The translations under genes and the position numbers were made by a program. DNA of 64,000 bases from Ornithinibacillus scapharcae TW25 (GTDB taxonomy: Bacteria > Bacillota > Bacilli > Bacillales > Amphibacillaceae), in the NCBI RefSeq assembly GCF_000190475.1, contig NZ_AEWH01000004.1, forward strand, positions 1-64,000. The letters run 5' to 3'. The notes below the pieces were generated by a model. The model did no database searches, was not told the DNA's origin, and worked only from the letters and a program-made list of their open reading frames with translations. Positions 1 through 8,649 of the stretch are shown piece by piece (the first letter of the stretch is position 1; every line of letters begins with the position of its first letter).

Positions 1-51
1 ACGTACACACTTTGGTTTATGTAAATTCATTTCTGGAGATAGGTGGAAATT

Positions 52-516
52 ATGTCATACATTATTGTTTTTTGGGGATTCTTTATGATTGGATTCATGG
101 CAATTGGTGGTTACTTCATGTTTCGTAAATTCCTAAAACAGATTCCTAAATCTGATGGAAAATCGATAATGGATTGGGAACTTCATTATCTCGAAATAAC
201 TAAACATATGTGGGATGAGGAAGAAAAAAAACTGCTAGATGAGCTTGTCTCTCCTGTACCAGAATTATTCCGTGATATTGCTAGGCAAAAAATCGCTAGT
301 AAAATTGGCGAAGTTGCCTTAAATAAAGAAATAAATAGGATTAATCAGGAAATAGTAATTGAAGGTTATATCATTGCAACTCCCAAACGCGACCATAAGT
401 TTCTAAGGAAAAAGTTAAAAGAAAAGCATATTGACGTTACTCCTTATGAACCGCTATTCAAGCTTTCCAAAGAGAACTATCGAGAAAATTGGCAAGCAGC
501 TTACAAGAAAAACTAA
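52..516 (+). CDS. yneK: DUF2621 membrane-anchored protein, YneK-like
   Basis: Protein of 154 residues with one N-terminal membrane segment (about residues 2-24) followed by a charged cytosolic-type region. Its position at the end of the ccdA-yneI-ccdC block matches yneK (DUF2621) of B. subtilis, whose function is unknown. I start at ATG 52 because AGGTGG lies five bases upstream; the in-frame GTG at 43 falls inside that ribosome binding site. It faces ccdC tail to tail across a shared terminator. It is one of only two genes read on the plus strand. Confidence 0.8.
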   Translation: MSYIIVFWGFFMIGFMAIGGYFMFRKFLKQIPKSDGKSIMDWELHYLEITKHMWDEEEKKLLDELVSPVPELFRDIARQKIASKIGEVALNKEINRINQEIVIEGYIIATPKRDHKFLRKKLKEKHIDVTPYEPLFKLSKENYRENWQAAYKKN

Positions 517-550
517 GAATTATAAAGGATATGCGATAATAGGCCAAAAA

Positions 551-584
551 TAAAGGTGTCTTCAAGTTAATGAAGACACCTTTA
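551..584. terminator. Bidirectional terminator between yneK and ccdC
   Basis: A perfect 14-bp stem (551-564 with 571-584) with a 6-base loop. A-rich and T-rich flanks on both sides let it serve both converging genes. The ccdC stop codon (562-564) is inside the stem. Confidence 0.85.
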
Positions 585-1041
585 TTTGTTTTTCAAGCTG
601 TTTAAATTTGTATAGCATGACGATTCTCCAGCTAACTAACATACCAAAGGCTAACAAAAAGAACATTCCACTAGTTTCCCCTAATGAAATCGAACTTCCG
701 ATGATTAACTTTAAGACAACTCGAACAATCAATAAACCAAACAATATAAAAACAAATGCCTTAGACGGAACTAAATATATTTGTTCTTGCCGAACTTCAA
801 ATTTAGAAGTTTTGATCAATAAAATAGAGAATAGAACGCCTAATACTAAGGCTTCGATCACCTGGCTTGTCTTAACTTGAAACTCAGGAAACAAGAACAT
901 TAGTGCACCAGTACTCATGAAAATTGGTGGTAAGATAATACGTTTAACTGAAGCTGGCCTCTTTGAAACTTTTAATCTTATAAAAATCATAACAGTAGCC
1001 ATTACTATTGCTACTATCGTGCTAGCAATAATCCAGAACAT
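562..1041 (-). CDS. ccdC: Cytochrome c biogenesis protein CcdC
   Basis: A 159-residue polytopic membrane protein (about four or five hydrophobic segments) of the CcdC/DUF1453 family. It is found in the same block as ccdA and yneI, as in B. subtilis, where this locus was linked to late cytochrome c synthesis although ccdC itself was dispensable there. Start ATG 1041 is chosen over the GTG at 1050 because the AAGAG sequence is correctly spaced only for the ATG. It follows yneI by 26 bases, so the two are probably co-transcribed. Confidence 0.85.
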   Translation of the reverse strand: MFWIIASTIVAIVMATVMIFIRLKVSKRPASVKRIILPPIFMSTGALMFLFPEFQVKTSQVIEALVLGVLFSILLIKTSKFEVRQEQIYLVPSKAFVFILFGLLIVRVVLKLIIGSSISLGETSGMFFLLAFGMLVSWRIVMLYKFKQLEKQIKVSSLT

Positions 1042-1067
1042 ATGTAACACTCTTTTCGGTGTATAAA

Positions 1068-1439
1068 TTAATTGGTTATGTAAGAAAGTACGCGGCCTAC
1101 CGCTTCAAGTACTCGATGTTCATCAAATGGCTTTACAATAAATTCCTTTGCCCCAAGCTCAATTGCATCTACTACGACTTTTTGATGTCCCATCGCTGAG
1201 CACACAATGATGTTCGCATTTTCATCATGCTTCATAATTTCTTTAATTGCATCAATACCATTCATAACAGGCATAGTAATATCCATGATAACTAAGTCCG
1301 GATTTTTATCCTTGTACAAGGATACTGCCTCTAATCCGTTCTCTGCTTCCCCTACAATTTCATGATTATCCTTTGTCAATATCGCCTGCATTGTAGTACG
1401 CATGAACTTTGCATCATCAACAATCAAAATTCTCGCCAT
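1068..1439 (-). CDS. yneI: CheY-like single-domain response regulator (YneI/CcdB position)
   Basis: A 123-residue stand-alone receiver domain. The acidic pocket VDDA is near residue 7, the phosphoacceptor Asp is in the MDITMP motif near residue 54, and the conserved Thr/Ser (CSAMG) and Lys (VKPF) are present, so it should be phosphorylatable. Similarity to CheY is strong, but the position between ccdA and ccdC matches B. subtilis yneI (ccdB). Start ATG 1439 follows GGGGGA with a 7-base gap; an upstream in-frame ATG at 1454 lacks a ribosome binding site. What phosphorylates it is not visible here. Confidence 0.82.
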   Translation of the reverse strand: MARILIVDDAKFMRTTMQAILTKDNHEIVGEAENGLEAVSLYKDKNPDLVIMDITMPVMNGIDAIKEIMKHDENANIIVCSAMGHQKVVVDAIELGAKEFIVKPFDEHRVLEAVGRVLSYITN

Positions 1440-1473
1440 ATACAATTCCCCCATACTTCAATATTAATTGAGT

Positions 1474-1905
1474 CTAAGCTTCTCTATCGTTTGCAATATT
1501 AATGATAATTGTGACAGTTACCCCTACAACTGTTAAATACACTCCCAAATCAAATAGCATTGCTGTAGCTAGTTCAACTTCCCCAAATATAGGGAATTCA
1601 AAGTAATCAAAGGTATGTGATAGAAAAGGTACATTAAATATAAATGACCCCATACTTGTTAATAAAGCTACAAGTAGTCCTATCGGAATTAGAACTCGGA
1701 AATTAATCGGTAAGATCTTATTTACAAAATTAATTCCATAAGCCATATATAATAAAACAATTGCAGCAGCGGTAACTAATCCACCGACAAATCCCCCACC
1801 TGGAGAATTATGTCCTGCAAGAAACAAATATAATGCAAACCCTAATAATAGAAATGCAATCAGTCCTGTAGCAGTCTGTAGGATTAGATTATTAGGTTTA
1901 TTCAA
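1474..1905 (-). CDS. Orphan MrpB/MnhB-type Na+/H+ antiporter subunit B
   Basis: A 143-residue protein with four hydrophobic segments that matches the MnhB/MrpB domain: the NSPGGGFVGGLV signature is at residues 33-44, and an acidic GEVELATAML motif is near residue 108. In Mrp complexes subunit B works only with six or seven other subunits, none of which is nearby. The gene begins with TTG (1903-1905), with AAGGAAG seven bases upstream. It sits between ccdA and yneI, where B. subtilis has no such gene. Whether it joins an Mrp complex encoded elsewhere or does something else is unknown. Confidence 0.8.
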   Translation of the reverse strand: MNKPNNLILQTATGLIAFLLLGFALYLFLAGHNSPGGGFVGGLVTAAAIVLLYMAYGINFVNKILPINFRVLIPIGLLVALLTSMGSFIFNVPFLSHTFDYFEFPIFGEVELATAMLFDLGVYLTVVGVTVTIIINIANDREA

Positions 1906-1957
1906 AACAACACTTCCTTATCTACATTCTATAGGCCTATATTAATATAGTTTACCA

Positions 1958-2662
1958 CTAAAATCCAGTGAAACCAATCCATCCTGCTAGGAAAGCAGTG
2001 AGTTTTGTCATCCAATCAAAGAAGAGTGCAATCCCTAGTGCGATCATGAAGTAACCACCAATTTTCACCAATTTAAGACTATGCCGCTTAATCCAACCTA
2101 GTTTTCCAACAAAGAACGATAATACAAAGAATGGAATCGAAAATCCTAGAATATAAGCGATCATCATGACCATACCTCTACTTGGGTCATTTGCAGCAAG
2201 TGTAAAAACAACACCTAGTATTGGACCAGTACATGGCGTCCATCCTAATGAAAACGCCAAACCAATTAATAAAGATCCAAGAAAACCAGAAGGACGATTC
2301 TTAAAGGTGATTTTCTTATCCTTCATTAAGAATTTAAAGTTGAATATACCGACAATTACTAGACCAAAAAATATAATCAAGAGTGCTCCAACTTGTCTAA
2401 TTATATCTTGATAAGCGACTAAAAATTCAGCTAAGAAAGACGTAGCGAACCCAATAACTAAAAATATACTGGAAAAACCTATTAAAAAACAAATCGTATG
2501 GATGATACTATTACGACTTATCATTTTATTATCTTCTTTTATTTCACTAACGCTCATTCCAGTTATGTATGATAGAAATGCAGGATACAGTGGTAACACA
2601 CATGGTGAAATGAAAGAAAGGAAACCTGCACCAAATGCAAGAAATATATTAATTTCAGACAT
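1958..2662 (-). CDS. ccdA: Cytochrome c biogenesis protein CcdA (thiol-disulfide transporter)
   Basis: A 234-residue integral membrane protein with six expected membrane segments. The two conserved redox cysteines are in SPCVLP (near residue 21) and TPCTGP (near residue 143). CcdA passes electrons from cytosolic thioredoxin across the membrane to reduce apocytochrome c cysteines, and in B. subtilis it also helps spore formation. Length and motifs are normal. It heads the minus-strand group with the MrpB-like gene, yneI and ccdC. Confidence 0.93.
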   Translation of the reverse strand: MSEINIFLAFGAGFLSFISPCVLPLYPAFLSYITGMSVSEIKEDNKMISRNSIIHTICFLIGFSSIFLVIGFATSFLAEFLVAYQDIIRQVGALLIIFFGLVIVGIFNFKFLMKDKKITFKNRPSGFLGSLLIGLAFSLGWTPCTGPILGVVFTLAANDPSRGMVMMIAYILGFSIPFFVLSFFVGKLGWIKRHSLKLVKIGGYFMIALGIALFFDWMTKLTAFLAGWIGFTGF

Positions 2663-2756
2663 AATAAGCCCCCTGTTACTTTTTACTACATTCTATTATA
2701 ACAGAATGTAAGCAAATACATTCGAGGTGAATATGACAATTAGTCGAATTTAATTA

Positions 2757-2791
2757 TGAAAAAACCCCTACTATTGATTAGTACGGGGTAT
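2757..2791 (-). terminator. Terminator downstream of yneF
   Basis: Stem ACCCC-TACTA against TAGTA-c-GGGGT around a short loop. In minus-strand orientation it is followed by a run of Ts. It lies just past the yneF stop and upstream of ccdA. Confidence 0.7.
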
Positions 2792-2826
2792 AGGCGCAAT
2801 GTATACAAATAACGAACTGCTATATG

Positions 2827-3054
2827 TTACTTATCCATTTGATTATTCATTGCACGCATCATTTGATTGATTTTCTTTTGTGAAGGCTTTTGCCCCATTT
2901 GCATCATTAACGTACGTAGCATCTGCTCATTAATAGGTGGATTCTTTTTCAAATAATTCATCAAGTATTTTCTTGCGACAAAAAATCCAAGAGCAACACC
3001 AGCAATTAAAGCTGCTATAGCAATAAGTATAACCCAAACTATGCCTAACTCCAT
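2827..3054 (-). CDS. yneF: UPF0154 small membrane protein YneF
   Basis: A 75-residue protein: one membrane helix (about residues 5-27) followed by a basic tail with the conserved [21 protein letters not shown] region typical of the YneF/UPF0154 family. The function is unknown. AAGGAGG precedes the ATG. Neighbours sirA upstream and ccdA downstream are as in B. subtilis. Confidence 0.9.
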   Translation of the reverse strand: MELGIVWVILIAIAALIAGVALGFFVARKYLMNYLKKNPPINEQMLRTLMMQMGQKPSQKKINQMMRAMNNQMDK

Positions 3055-3105
3055 CTATTTTCTTCCTCCTTCGTGTTGTCTCTTATACAGTATAGTAAAA
3101 CAGTT

Positions 3106-3558
3106 CTAAGAATACAATACTTGTCCATTATTATAGCCACTACTCAACTTAACTGGTGAAATCCAACCAAAATTTTCATAGTCACTATCCACGATGAAAA
3201 GATATGTATGTAGTCGTCGTAAAGTAGGAAATAATAATGATTCGGCATCTTGTAATGTTTCACAACGAAATTTTATCTGTTTTTCAGCAATATGTAAAGA
3301 AATATAGTTATGAGAGTTCCCGATTTCGAAATGATTATCGATGCTTTTTTTCTTCAATGTGTTCATGGGTTGCCTCACTAATTGGGATCTAATAGAATCC
3401 TTTGGGAAGCTTTCGGTAATGAAATGAAATTGTGATACTAAATCAGGACGGGATTGTTTATCATGGAATTCTTGTATGAATCGATATAATATATCACTTT
3501 TATAATAATAGTGTCTGGCAAATTCTTCTTTTATCCAGTATACCCTATACTCTTTCAT
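3106..3558 (-). CDS. sirA: Sporulation inhibitor of replication SirA (YneE)
   Basis: A 150-residue protein beginning MKEYRVYWIKEEFARHYYY, which resembles the SirA N-terminus. SirA is made under Spo0A control at sporulation onset and binds domain I of DnaA to block new rounds of replication. The start at 3558 is set by AAGGGAGGG at 3568-3576; an upstream extension to 3654 has no such site and does not look like protein. A Spo0A-type box lies upstream (separate entry). Identification rests on the N-terminal pattern and on location between yneF and tkt. Confidence 0.8.
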   Translation of the reverse strand: MKEYRVYWIKEEFARHYYYKSDILYRFIQEFHDKQSRPDLVSQFHFITESFPKDSIRSQLVRQPMNTLKKKSIDNHFEIGNSHNYISLHIAEKQIKFRCETLQDAESLLFPTLRRLHTYLFIVDSDYENFGWISPVKLSSGYNNGQVLYS

Positions 3559-3583
3559 TATACTAAACCCTCCCTTTTCTTCT

Positions 3584-3649
3584 ATTATACGGATTCTATT
3601 AAAAAATAATGTCATAATATGTAACGAAATAGCCACTAGTTTTGTCGAA
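3584..3649 (-). promoter_or_regulatory. Candidate Spo0A-activated promoter of sirA
   Basis: On the minus strand there is a perfect TATAAT (3584-3589) with no good -35, and a perfect 0A box, TGTCGAA on the plus strand (3643-3649), about 53 bases upstream of the -10. Absence of a -35 plus an upstream 0A box fits Spo0A activation, which is established for sirA in B. subtilis. The 5' leader would be short, about 19 bases. Confidence 0.5.
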
Positions 3650-3661
3650 TTCACTATTTGA

Positions 3662-3695
3662 CTAAAAAAGGCTGTTCATCATTAAATGAACAGCC
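3662..3695 (-). terminator. Terminator of tkt
   Basis: Perfect 10-bp stem (3670-3679 with 3686-3695) and a 6-base loop, followed on the minus strand by six Ts, 18 bases past the tkt stop. Confidence 0.88.
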
Positions 3696-3712
3696 CTACT
3701 CTGTATACTATA

Positions 3713-5713
3713 TTATTTTACTAATTCTTTTACATGTTTCATTACATTTTCAACTGTAAATCCATATTCTTGAATAAGCTTTTCTCCATTTGCAGAAGCA
3801 CCAAAGGTATTTATACCCATAATTCTACCTTCAAAACCTACATAGCGTTCCCATCCAAGCGGTGATCCCATTTCAATGGCTACACGATTTTTCACTGCTT
3901 TTGGAAGTACTGCTTCTTTATAGCTTGGGTCTTGTGCTTCAAAACGATCCCAAGACGCAAGACTAACTACTCTTACATCAATACCTTCTTCAAAAAGTTG
4001 CTTTTGTGCGTCAACTGCTAATTGTACTTCTGAACCAGTAGCAATTAAGATTGCATCAGGTGTTTCTTTAGTTGAATCACTAAGGATATAACCACCACGT
4101 TTAACACCTTCATATGCCTTCTCTTTCGTACCCTCTAAAGTAGGTAGGTTTTGTCTTGTTAATACAAGCATGGTTGGTTGATCTGTAGATTCGACCGCAA
4201 TTCTCCATGCTGCTTGTGTTTCATTACCGTCTGCAGGACGAATAACGGATAAATTAGGTACGCTTCTAAATGAAGATAGATGTTCAACTGGTTCATGTGT
4301 TGGGCCATCTTCTCCGACTGCTATCGAATCGTGAGTGAACACATATGTTACAGGTGTCTTCATGATAGACGAAAGGCGAATAGCTGGTCGTAAATAATCA
4401 CTAAATACGAAGAACGTGCCACCAAATACTTTTACTCCACCATGTAATGCCATACCATTTAATGCAGCACCCATTGCATGTTCACGTACTCCAAACCAAA
4501 TGTTTCTTCCACTATAATTGTTTCGAGTCAAGTCCTCTTCCCCATTAATAGTGGTTTTATTAGAACCAGCTAAGTCAGCACTACCTCCAAGGAAGTATGG
4601 TAATTCTTTGGCAATTGCATTTAAAACTTCACCAGAAGAAGATCTAGTTGCAACAGATTTTCCTACTTCGTATACTGGAAGAGTCTTTTCCCAACCTTCA
4701 GGAAGTTCTCCACTTATTGCAGCTTCTAGCTCTTTCGCTTCGTTAGGATATTTCTCTTTATATGTTTGGAAAAGGCTATTCCATTCCTCTTCCGATTGTT
4801 TCCCTCTTACGATAATTTTCTCTTCAAAATCAGCATAAACTTCATCTGGTACATGAAAATCGTCATGTTCCCATTGGTAAAATTCTTTCGTTAGAACCAC
4901 TTCGTCTTTACCTAGTGGAGCCCCGTGTGATTCTGATGAAGCAGATTTATTTGGAGACCCATAACCTATAACAGTTTTGATTTCAATTAGGGTTGGTTGT
5001 TCCGTGTTTTCTTTTGCTGATTTAATAGCAGAGCGGAGTTGCGTTAGATCATTTCCATCTTCTACTCGAATTACTTGCCACCCATAAGATTTAAAACGTT
5101 GTTCCGTATTATCAGAGAAGGAACGATTTAATTCGCCATCTAATGATATGTCATTTGAATCATATAATACGATTAATTTCCCTAGTCTTAAATGACCAGC
5201 AAGTGATGCAGCTTCATGGGAAATACCTTCCATTAAATCACCATCACCTACTAGTGTATATGTATAGTGATCTACTACTTTCACATCATCTTTATTGTAT
5301 TTTGCAGCAAGATGTGCTTCAGCCATCGCCATACCTACAGACATGGCAATACCTTGACCTAATGGTCCTGTAGTTGCCTCCACCCCATCTGTATGATGTA
5401 CTTCCGGGTGTCCTGGAGTTCTAGAACTCCATTGACGAAAATCCTTTAGATCGTCCATTGTCACATCATAGCCTGATAAATGGAGAAGGCTATATAATAA
5501 CATGGAGCCATGACCTGCTGAAAGTACAAAACGGTCACGATTAAACCACTTGGAATTTTTTGGATTGTGATTCATGAAATCAGTCCATAATGTATATGCC
5601 ATTGGTGCTGCACCCATCGGTAAGCCCGGATGACCAGAGTTAGCTTTTTCAATAGCATCGATCGATAGAGTTCTAATTGAGTTGATGGATAGTTGTTCCA
5701 TATTTTTTGACAT
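3713..5713 (-). CDS. tkt: Transketolase
   Basis: A 666-residue thiamin-diphosphate enzyme of the non-oxidative pentose phosphate pathway that moves two-carbon units between ketose and aldose phosphates. Visible motifs are [11 protein letters not shown] near residue 28, the ThDP/Mg motif GDGDLMEG near residue 156 with its downstream Asn, and the [10 protein letters not shown] pyrimidine-domain motif near residue 467. Length matches the family. The ATG at 5713 has AAAGGAG 7-8 bases upstream; an extension to 5785 does not look coding. A TATAAT at 5759-5764 is a likely -10 element. It is probably monocistronic, with its own terminator. Confidence 0.95.
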   Translation of the reverse strand: MSKNMEQLSINSIRTLSIDAIEKANSGHPGLPMGAAPMAYTLWTDFMNHNPKNSKWFNRDRFVLSAGHGSMLLYSLLHLSGYDVTMDDLKDFRQWSSRTPGHPEVHHTDGVEATTGPLGQGIAMSVGMAMAEAHLAAKYNKDDVKVVDHYTYTLVGDGDLMEGISHEAASLAGHLRLGKLIVLYDSNDISLDGELNRSFSDNTEQRFKSYGWQVIRVEDGNDLTQLRSAIKSAKENTEQPTLIEIKTVIGYGSPNKSASSESHGAPLGKDEVVLTKEFYQWEHDDFHVPDEVYADFEEKIIVRGKQSEEEWNSLFQTYKEKYPNEAKELEAAISGELPEGWEKTLPVYEVGKSVATRSSSGEVLNAIAKELPYFLGGSADLAGSNKTTINGEEDLTRNNYSGRNIWFGVREHAMGAALNGMALHGGVKVFGGTFFVFSDYLRPAIRLSSIMKTPVTYVFTHDSIAVGEDGPTHEPVEHLSSFRSVPNLSVIRPADGNETQAAWRIAVESTDQPTMLVLTRQNLPTLEGTKEKAYEGVKRGGYILSDSTKETPDAILIATGSEVQLAVDAQKQLFEEGIDVRVVSLASWDRFEAQDPSYKEAVLPKAVKNRVAIEMGSPLGWERYVGFEGRIMGINTFGASANGEKLIQEYGFTVENVMKHVKELVK

Positions 5714-5813
5714 AGTATAACTCCTTTCATGTAGCGGTAATATTTTCACCATGTTTATATTATAATTAAAATGGAAGCTTAACAAGTAATAGTATCATTA
5801 AATAGTACAATCT

Positions 5814-6050
5814 TTAATGCATTTTACTTCTATTTTGCATATCTCTCAGTTTCTGTGGGGTAACGTCGTTTCCTGCAGGGTCTATTACTGTCGTCGTTTT
5901 TAATTGATTTTTAAAGGAGCTCCTAACGTTTTGTAAATATTCCTCACGCAAACTTTTTTGTTCTAGTTTCTCAGAATCTGACAAACCTTCTGGTGTTTTG
6001 GCCTTTTTAGCCAAGGTATTTATTCGCTCTAGTTTTTCTTTCGATAACAT
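5814..6050 (-). CDS. ynzC: DUF896 family protein YnzC
   Basis: A 78-residue, highly charged, mostly helical protein of the UPF0291/DUF896 family. In B. subtilis ynzC lies in the SOS operon yneA-yneB-ynzC, but its role is not established. Here a terminator-like hairpin separates it from yneB, so SOS control may be weaker or indirect. The ribosome binding site AGGAGG precedes the ATG. Confidence 0.9.
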   Translation of the reverse strand: MLSKEKLERINTLAKKAKTPEGLSDSEKLEQKSLREEYLQNVRSSFKNQLKTTTVIDPAGNDVTPQKLRDMQNRSKMH

Positions 6051-6098
6051 GTCATTCCTCCTAGGCTTACTTAGTCACTATGTTCTTACATACAGATA

Positions 6099-6130
6099 AA
6101 AAAGCAAGAACAATTGCATGCCCTTGCTTC
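6099..6130 (-). terminator. Terminator-like hairpin after yneB
   Basis: AAGCAAG (6103-6109) pairs with CTTGCTT (6123-6129), and on the minus strand the stem is followed by a T run. The stem is short, so read-through into ynzC is possible. Confidence 0.6.
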
Positions 6131-6136
6131 TTAATA

Positions 6137-6905
<769 letters not shown>

Positions 6906-6939
6906 TGTTCATCATCCTTCCTAATAGTTTTTTACAACA

Positions 6940-6951
6940 GAACCTTTGTTC
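6940..6951. promoter_or_regulatory. LexA box 1 (perfect GAAC-N4-GTTC)
   Basis: GAACCTTTGTTC, a perfect Bacillus-type LexA palindrome. It lies just downstream of the expected start of the minus-strand SOS transcript, a position suited to blocking it. Confidence 0.85.
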
Positions 6952-6960
6952 GCTAAATTT

Positions 6961-6988
6961 ATTATAACAGAACATACGCTCTTGTCAA
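6961..6988 (-). promoter_or_regulatory. Consensus sigma-A promoter of the SOS peptide-yneB operon
   Basis: On the minus strand TTGACA (6983-6988) and TATAAT (6961-6966) are both perfect, with a 16-base spacer. Such a strong promoter implies tight repression, supplied by LexA box 2 within the spacer and box 1 at the start site. Confidence 0.85.
6970..6981. promoter_or_regulatory. LexA box 2 (one mismatch)
   Basis: GAACATACGCTC differs from GAAC-N4-GTTC at one position and lies between the -35 and -10 of the minus-strand promoter. Confidence 0.65.
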
Positions 6989-6996
6989 CTAATTTT

Positions 6997-7010
6997 CGAA
7001 CGAATGTTTG
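6997..7010. promoter_or_regulatory. LexA box 3 overlapping the lexA promoter
   Basis: CGAACGAATGTTTG matches the extended B. subtilis consensus CGAACRNRYGTTYC except at the last base. It overlaps the -35 of lexA, consistent with autorepression. Confidence 0.75.
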
Positions 7011-7036
7011 CATATTCTAAAAAACAGTGGTAAACT
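7008..7036 (+). promoter_or_regulatory. Promoter of lexA
   Basis: TTGCAT (7008-7013) and TAAACT (7031-7036) with a 17-base spacer; the -35 overlaps LexA box 3. The lexA ATG follows about 36 bases after the -10. Confidence 0.65.
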
Positions 7037-7072
7037 AGCTTTAATAAATTCTATGTGCGAGGTGTTTAATAG

Positions 7073-7695
7073 ATGACAAAATTATCTTCCAGACAACAAG
7101 CTATTCTGGAATACATAAAAGAACAAGTTAGACTAAAAGGTTATCCACCTTCTGTTAGGGAAATTGCAGAAGCCGTGGGTTTAGCATCAAGCTCAACCGT
7201 ACATGGCCACCTCTCAAGGTTAGAGAGCAAAGGGTTCATTCGTCGTGACCCTACTAAACCGAGAGCGATAGAAATACTAGATTTGGAAGAAGAAACTAGT
7301 ATTCCTAAGGATGATGCACGTTATGCGCCTGTAATTGGTAAAGTAACAGCCGGACTTCCAATTACGGCTGTAGAAAACATTGAAGAATTTGTTCCAATTC
7401 CAAGCTCAGCAGCTGGACCAGATGATAATATTTTTGTCTTGTTATTGATGGGGAAAGTATGATTGAGGCAGGAATATTAGATGGAGATATGGTAATTGTT
7501 AAACAACAAAACACTGCTGAAAATGGTGATATTGTTGTAGCGATGACGGAAGAAGATGAGGCAACAGTAAAACGTTTCTTCAAAGAGAAAGACCATATTC
7601 GACTACAACCGGAAAACGCTACAATGGATCCCTTAATCTATCAAAATGTATCCATTCTTGGAAAAGTGGTTGGATTATATCGTCACATTCGCTAA
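7073..7695 (+). pseudogene. lexA: LexA repressor, frameshifted at the catalytic serine region
   Basis: Two frames together encode a normal LexA of about 207 residues. The first (7073-7462) has the winged helix ([21 protein letters not shown]) and the Ala-Gly self-cleavage site in KVTAGLPI. The second carries the rest of the protease domain, including the catalytic Lys in ATVKRFF, and ends VVGLYRHIR. The switch falls around 7431-7447: inserting one base there restores GESM with the catalytic Ser followed by IEAGILDGD. The likely site is the T5 run at 7431-7435 or the next few bases. As written, the product would bind DNA but could neither dimerise nor self-cleave properly. I see no slippery heptamer for programmed frameshifting, so a sequencing indel is the simplest reading. 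Confidence 0.85.
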
Positions 7696-7711
7696 GGTAC
7701 TATACATAAAT

Positions 7712-7755
7712 AAAGTCGACTTATTAGAAGAACAATTCTAATAAGTCGACTTTTT
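7712..7755 (+). terminator. Strong terminator of lexA
   Basis: A perfect 18-bp stem (7712-7729 with 7736-7753), 6-base loop and T tail. A-rich sequence on the other side means it may also stop minus-strand transcription from the SDR gene. Confidence 0.92.
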
Positions 7756-7790
7756 CTTTATGAGGATAGCATTGGTTTATTCCAGAGTAT

Positions 7791-8594
7791 TTATTGAGCT
7801 TCTCTACTCACTTTGCAAACAAATCGCATTAGTGACTTGTGGGCTAAGGGAAAGATAGTGAAGAAAATATCCATTGTTTTACGCATTGGCATCGGACATA
7901 TGATTACTTTATTCTTATGAATTCCATCGATTGTTATTTTGGCAAGCTTTTGAGGAGGTATCAACTTTTGCTTCTGTAGTTGCTCTTTAATAGCCTATAT
8001 TAATAGCTTTAGCTTTAGCAAAAATAGGTGTATTGACAAAAGTTGGGCAAAGTTTGCTAACTTTTACGCCATATAGTTCTGCCTCATAGTGGAGAGATGT
8101 TGTTAAGCCTACGACAGCATGTTTAGTAGTTGAATAGGCAGATGATATTGGGGATGGTCCTAGCCCTGCTGCAGAAGCTGGATATACTATGTGACCAAAT
8201 CTTTGTTCTTTCATGATGTTATACCTATTTGTGTTCCATGAATGACCCCCCATAGGTTAATATCAATAATTTCTCTCCAGTCTTCGATAGTCATGTCATA
8301 TAATTCACCATACATGGCAATACCTGCATTATTGAAAAGATAATCCAGCCTACCAAATTCTGTGTGAATGTCGTAAATTACCTTTTCAACGCTATTAAAA
8401 TCCGTAACATCCAATAACACAAACCTAGCATTGAATCCTTTTAGATTGAGTTCAGTTTCTAAAGATTTACCCAATTGCATATTTATGTATGCGATAATGA
8501 CGTAAACATTCCGTAACACTAACTCGTTGTATATAGCCCTGCCAATTCCTGATGCCCCTCCTGTTACAATTGCAATTTTTCGTTCTTCCTTCAT
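7791..8594 (-). pseudogene. Short-chain dehydrogenase/reductase, two frameshifts
   Basis: Three frames together make a classical SDR of about 267 residues. The N-terminus has TGGASGIGRA (nucleotide-binding Gly motif) and NNAG; the middle has the catalytic Ser region and YSTTKH (Tyr-x3-Lys); the C-terminus (ICPMPMRKTMDIFF...) runs to a stop at 7791 in a third frame. The first break is near 8231-8236 (a GG run one base short) and the second near 7995-8000 (one base too many). The start at 8594 follows AGGGGAG. The substrate cannot be named. It lies 55 bases downstream of the esterase gene and may be co-transcribed with it. This is either a decayed accessory gene or two sequencing indels. Confidence 0.8.
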
Positions 8595-8649
8595 TGGTAA
8601 TCTCCCCTTATAAGTTATAATTCTCTTTAAAAGTAATAAGCTTAGGACA

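Noticed and set aside
7425-7450. Programmed -1 frameshift in lexA
   Set aside because: No X-XXY-YYZ slippery heptamer is in the correct frame and no downstream stimulatory hairpin is visible; other genes in the window show similar homopolymer breaks.
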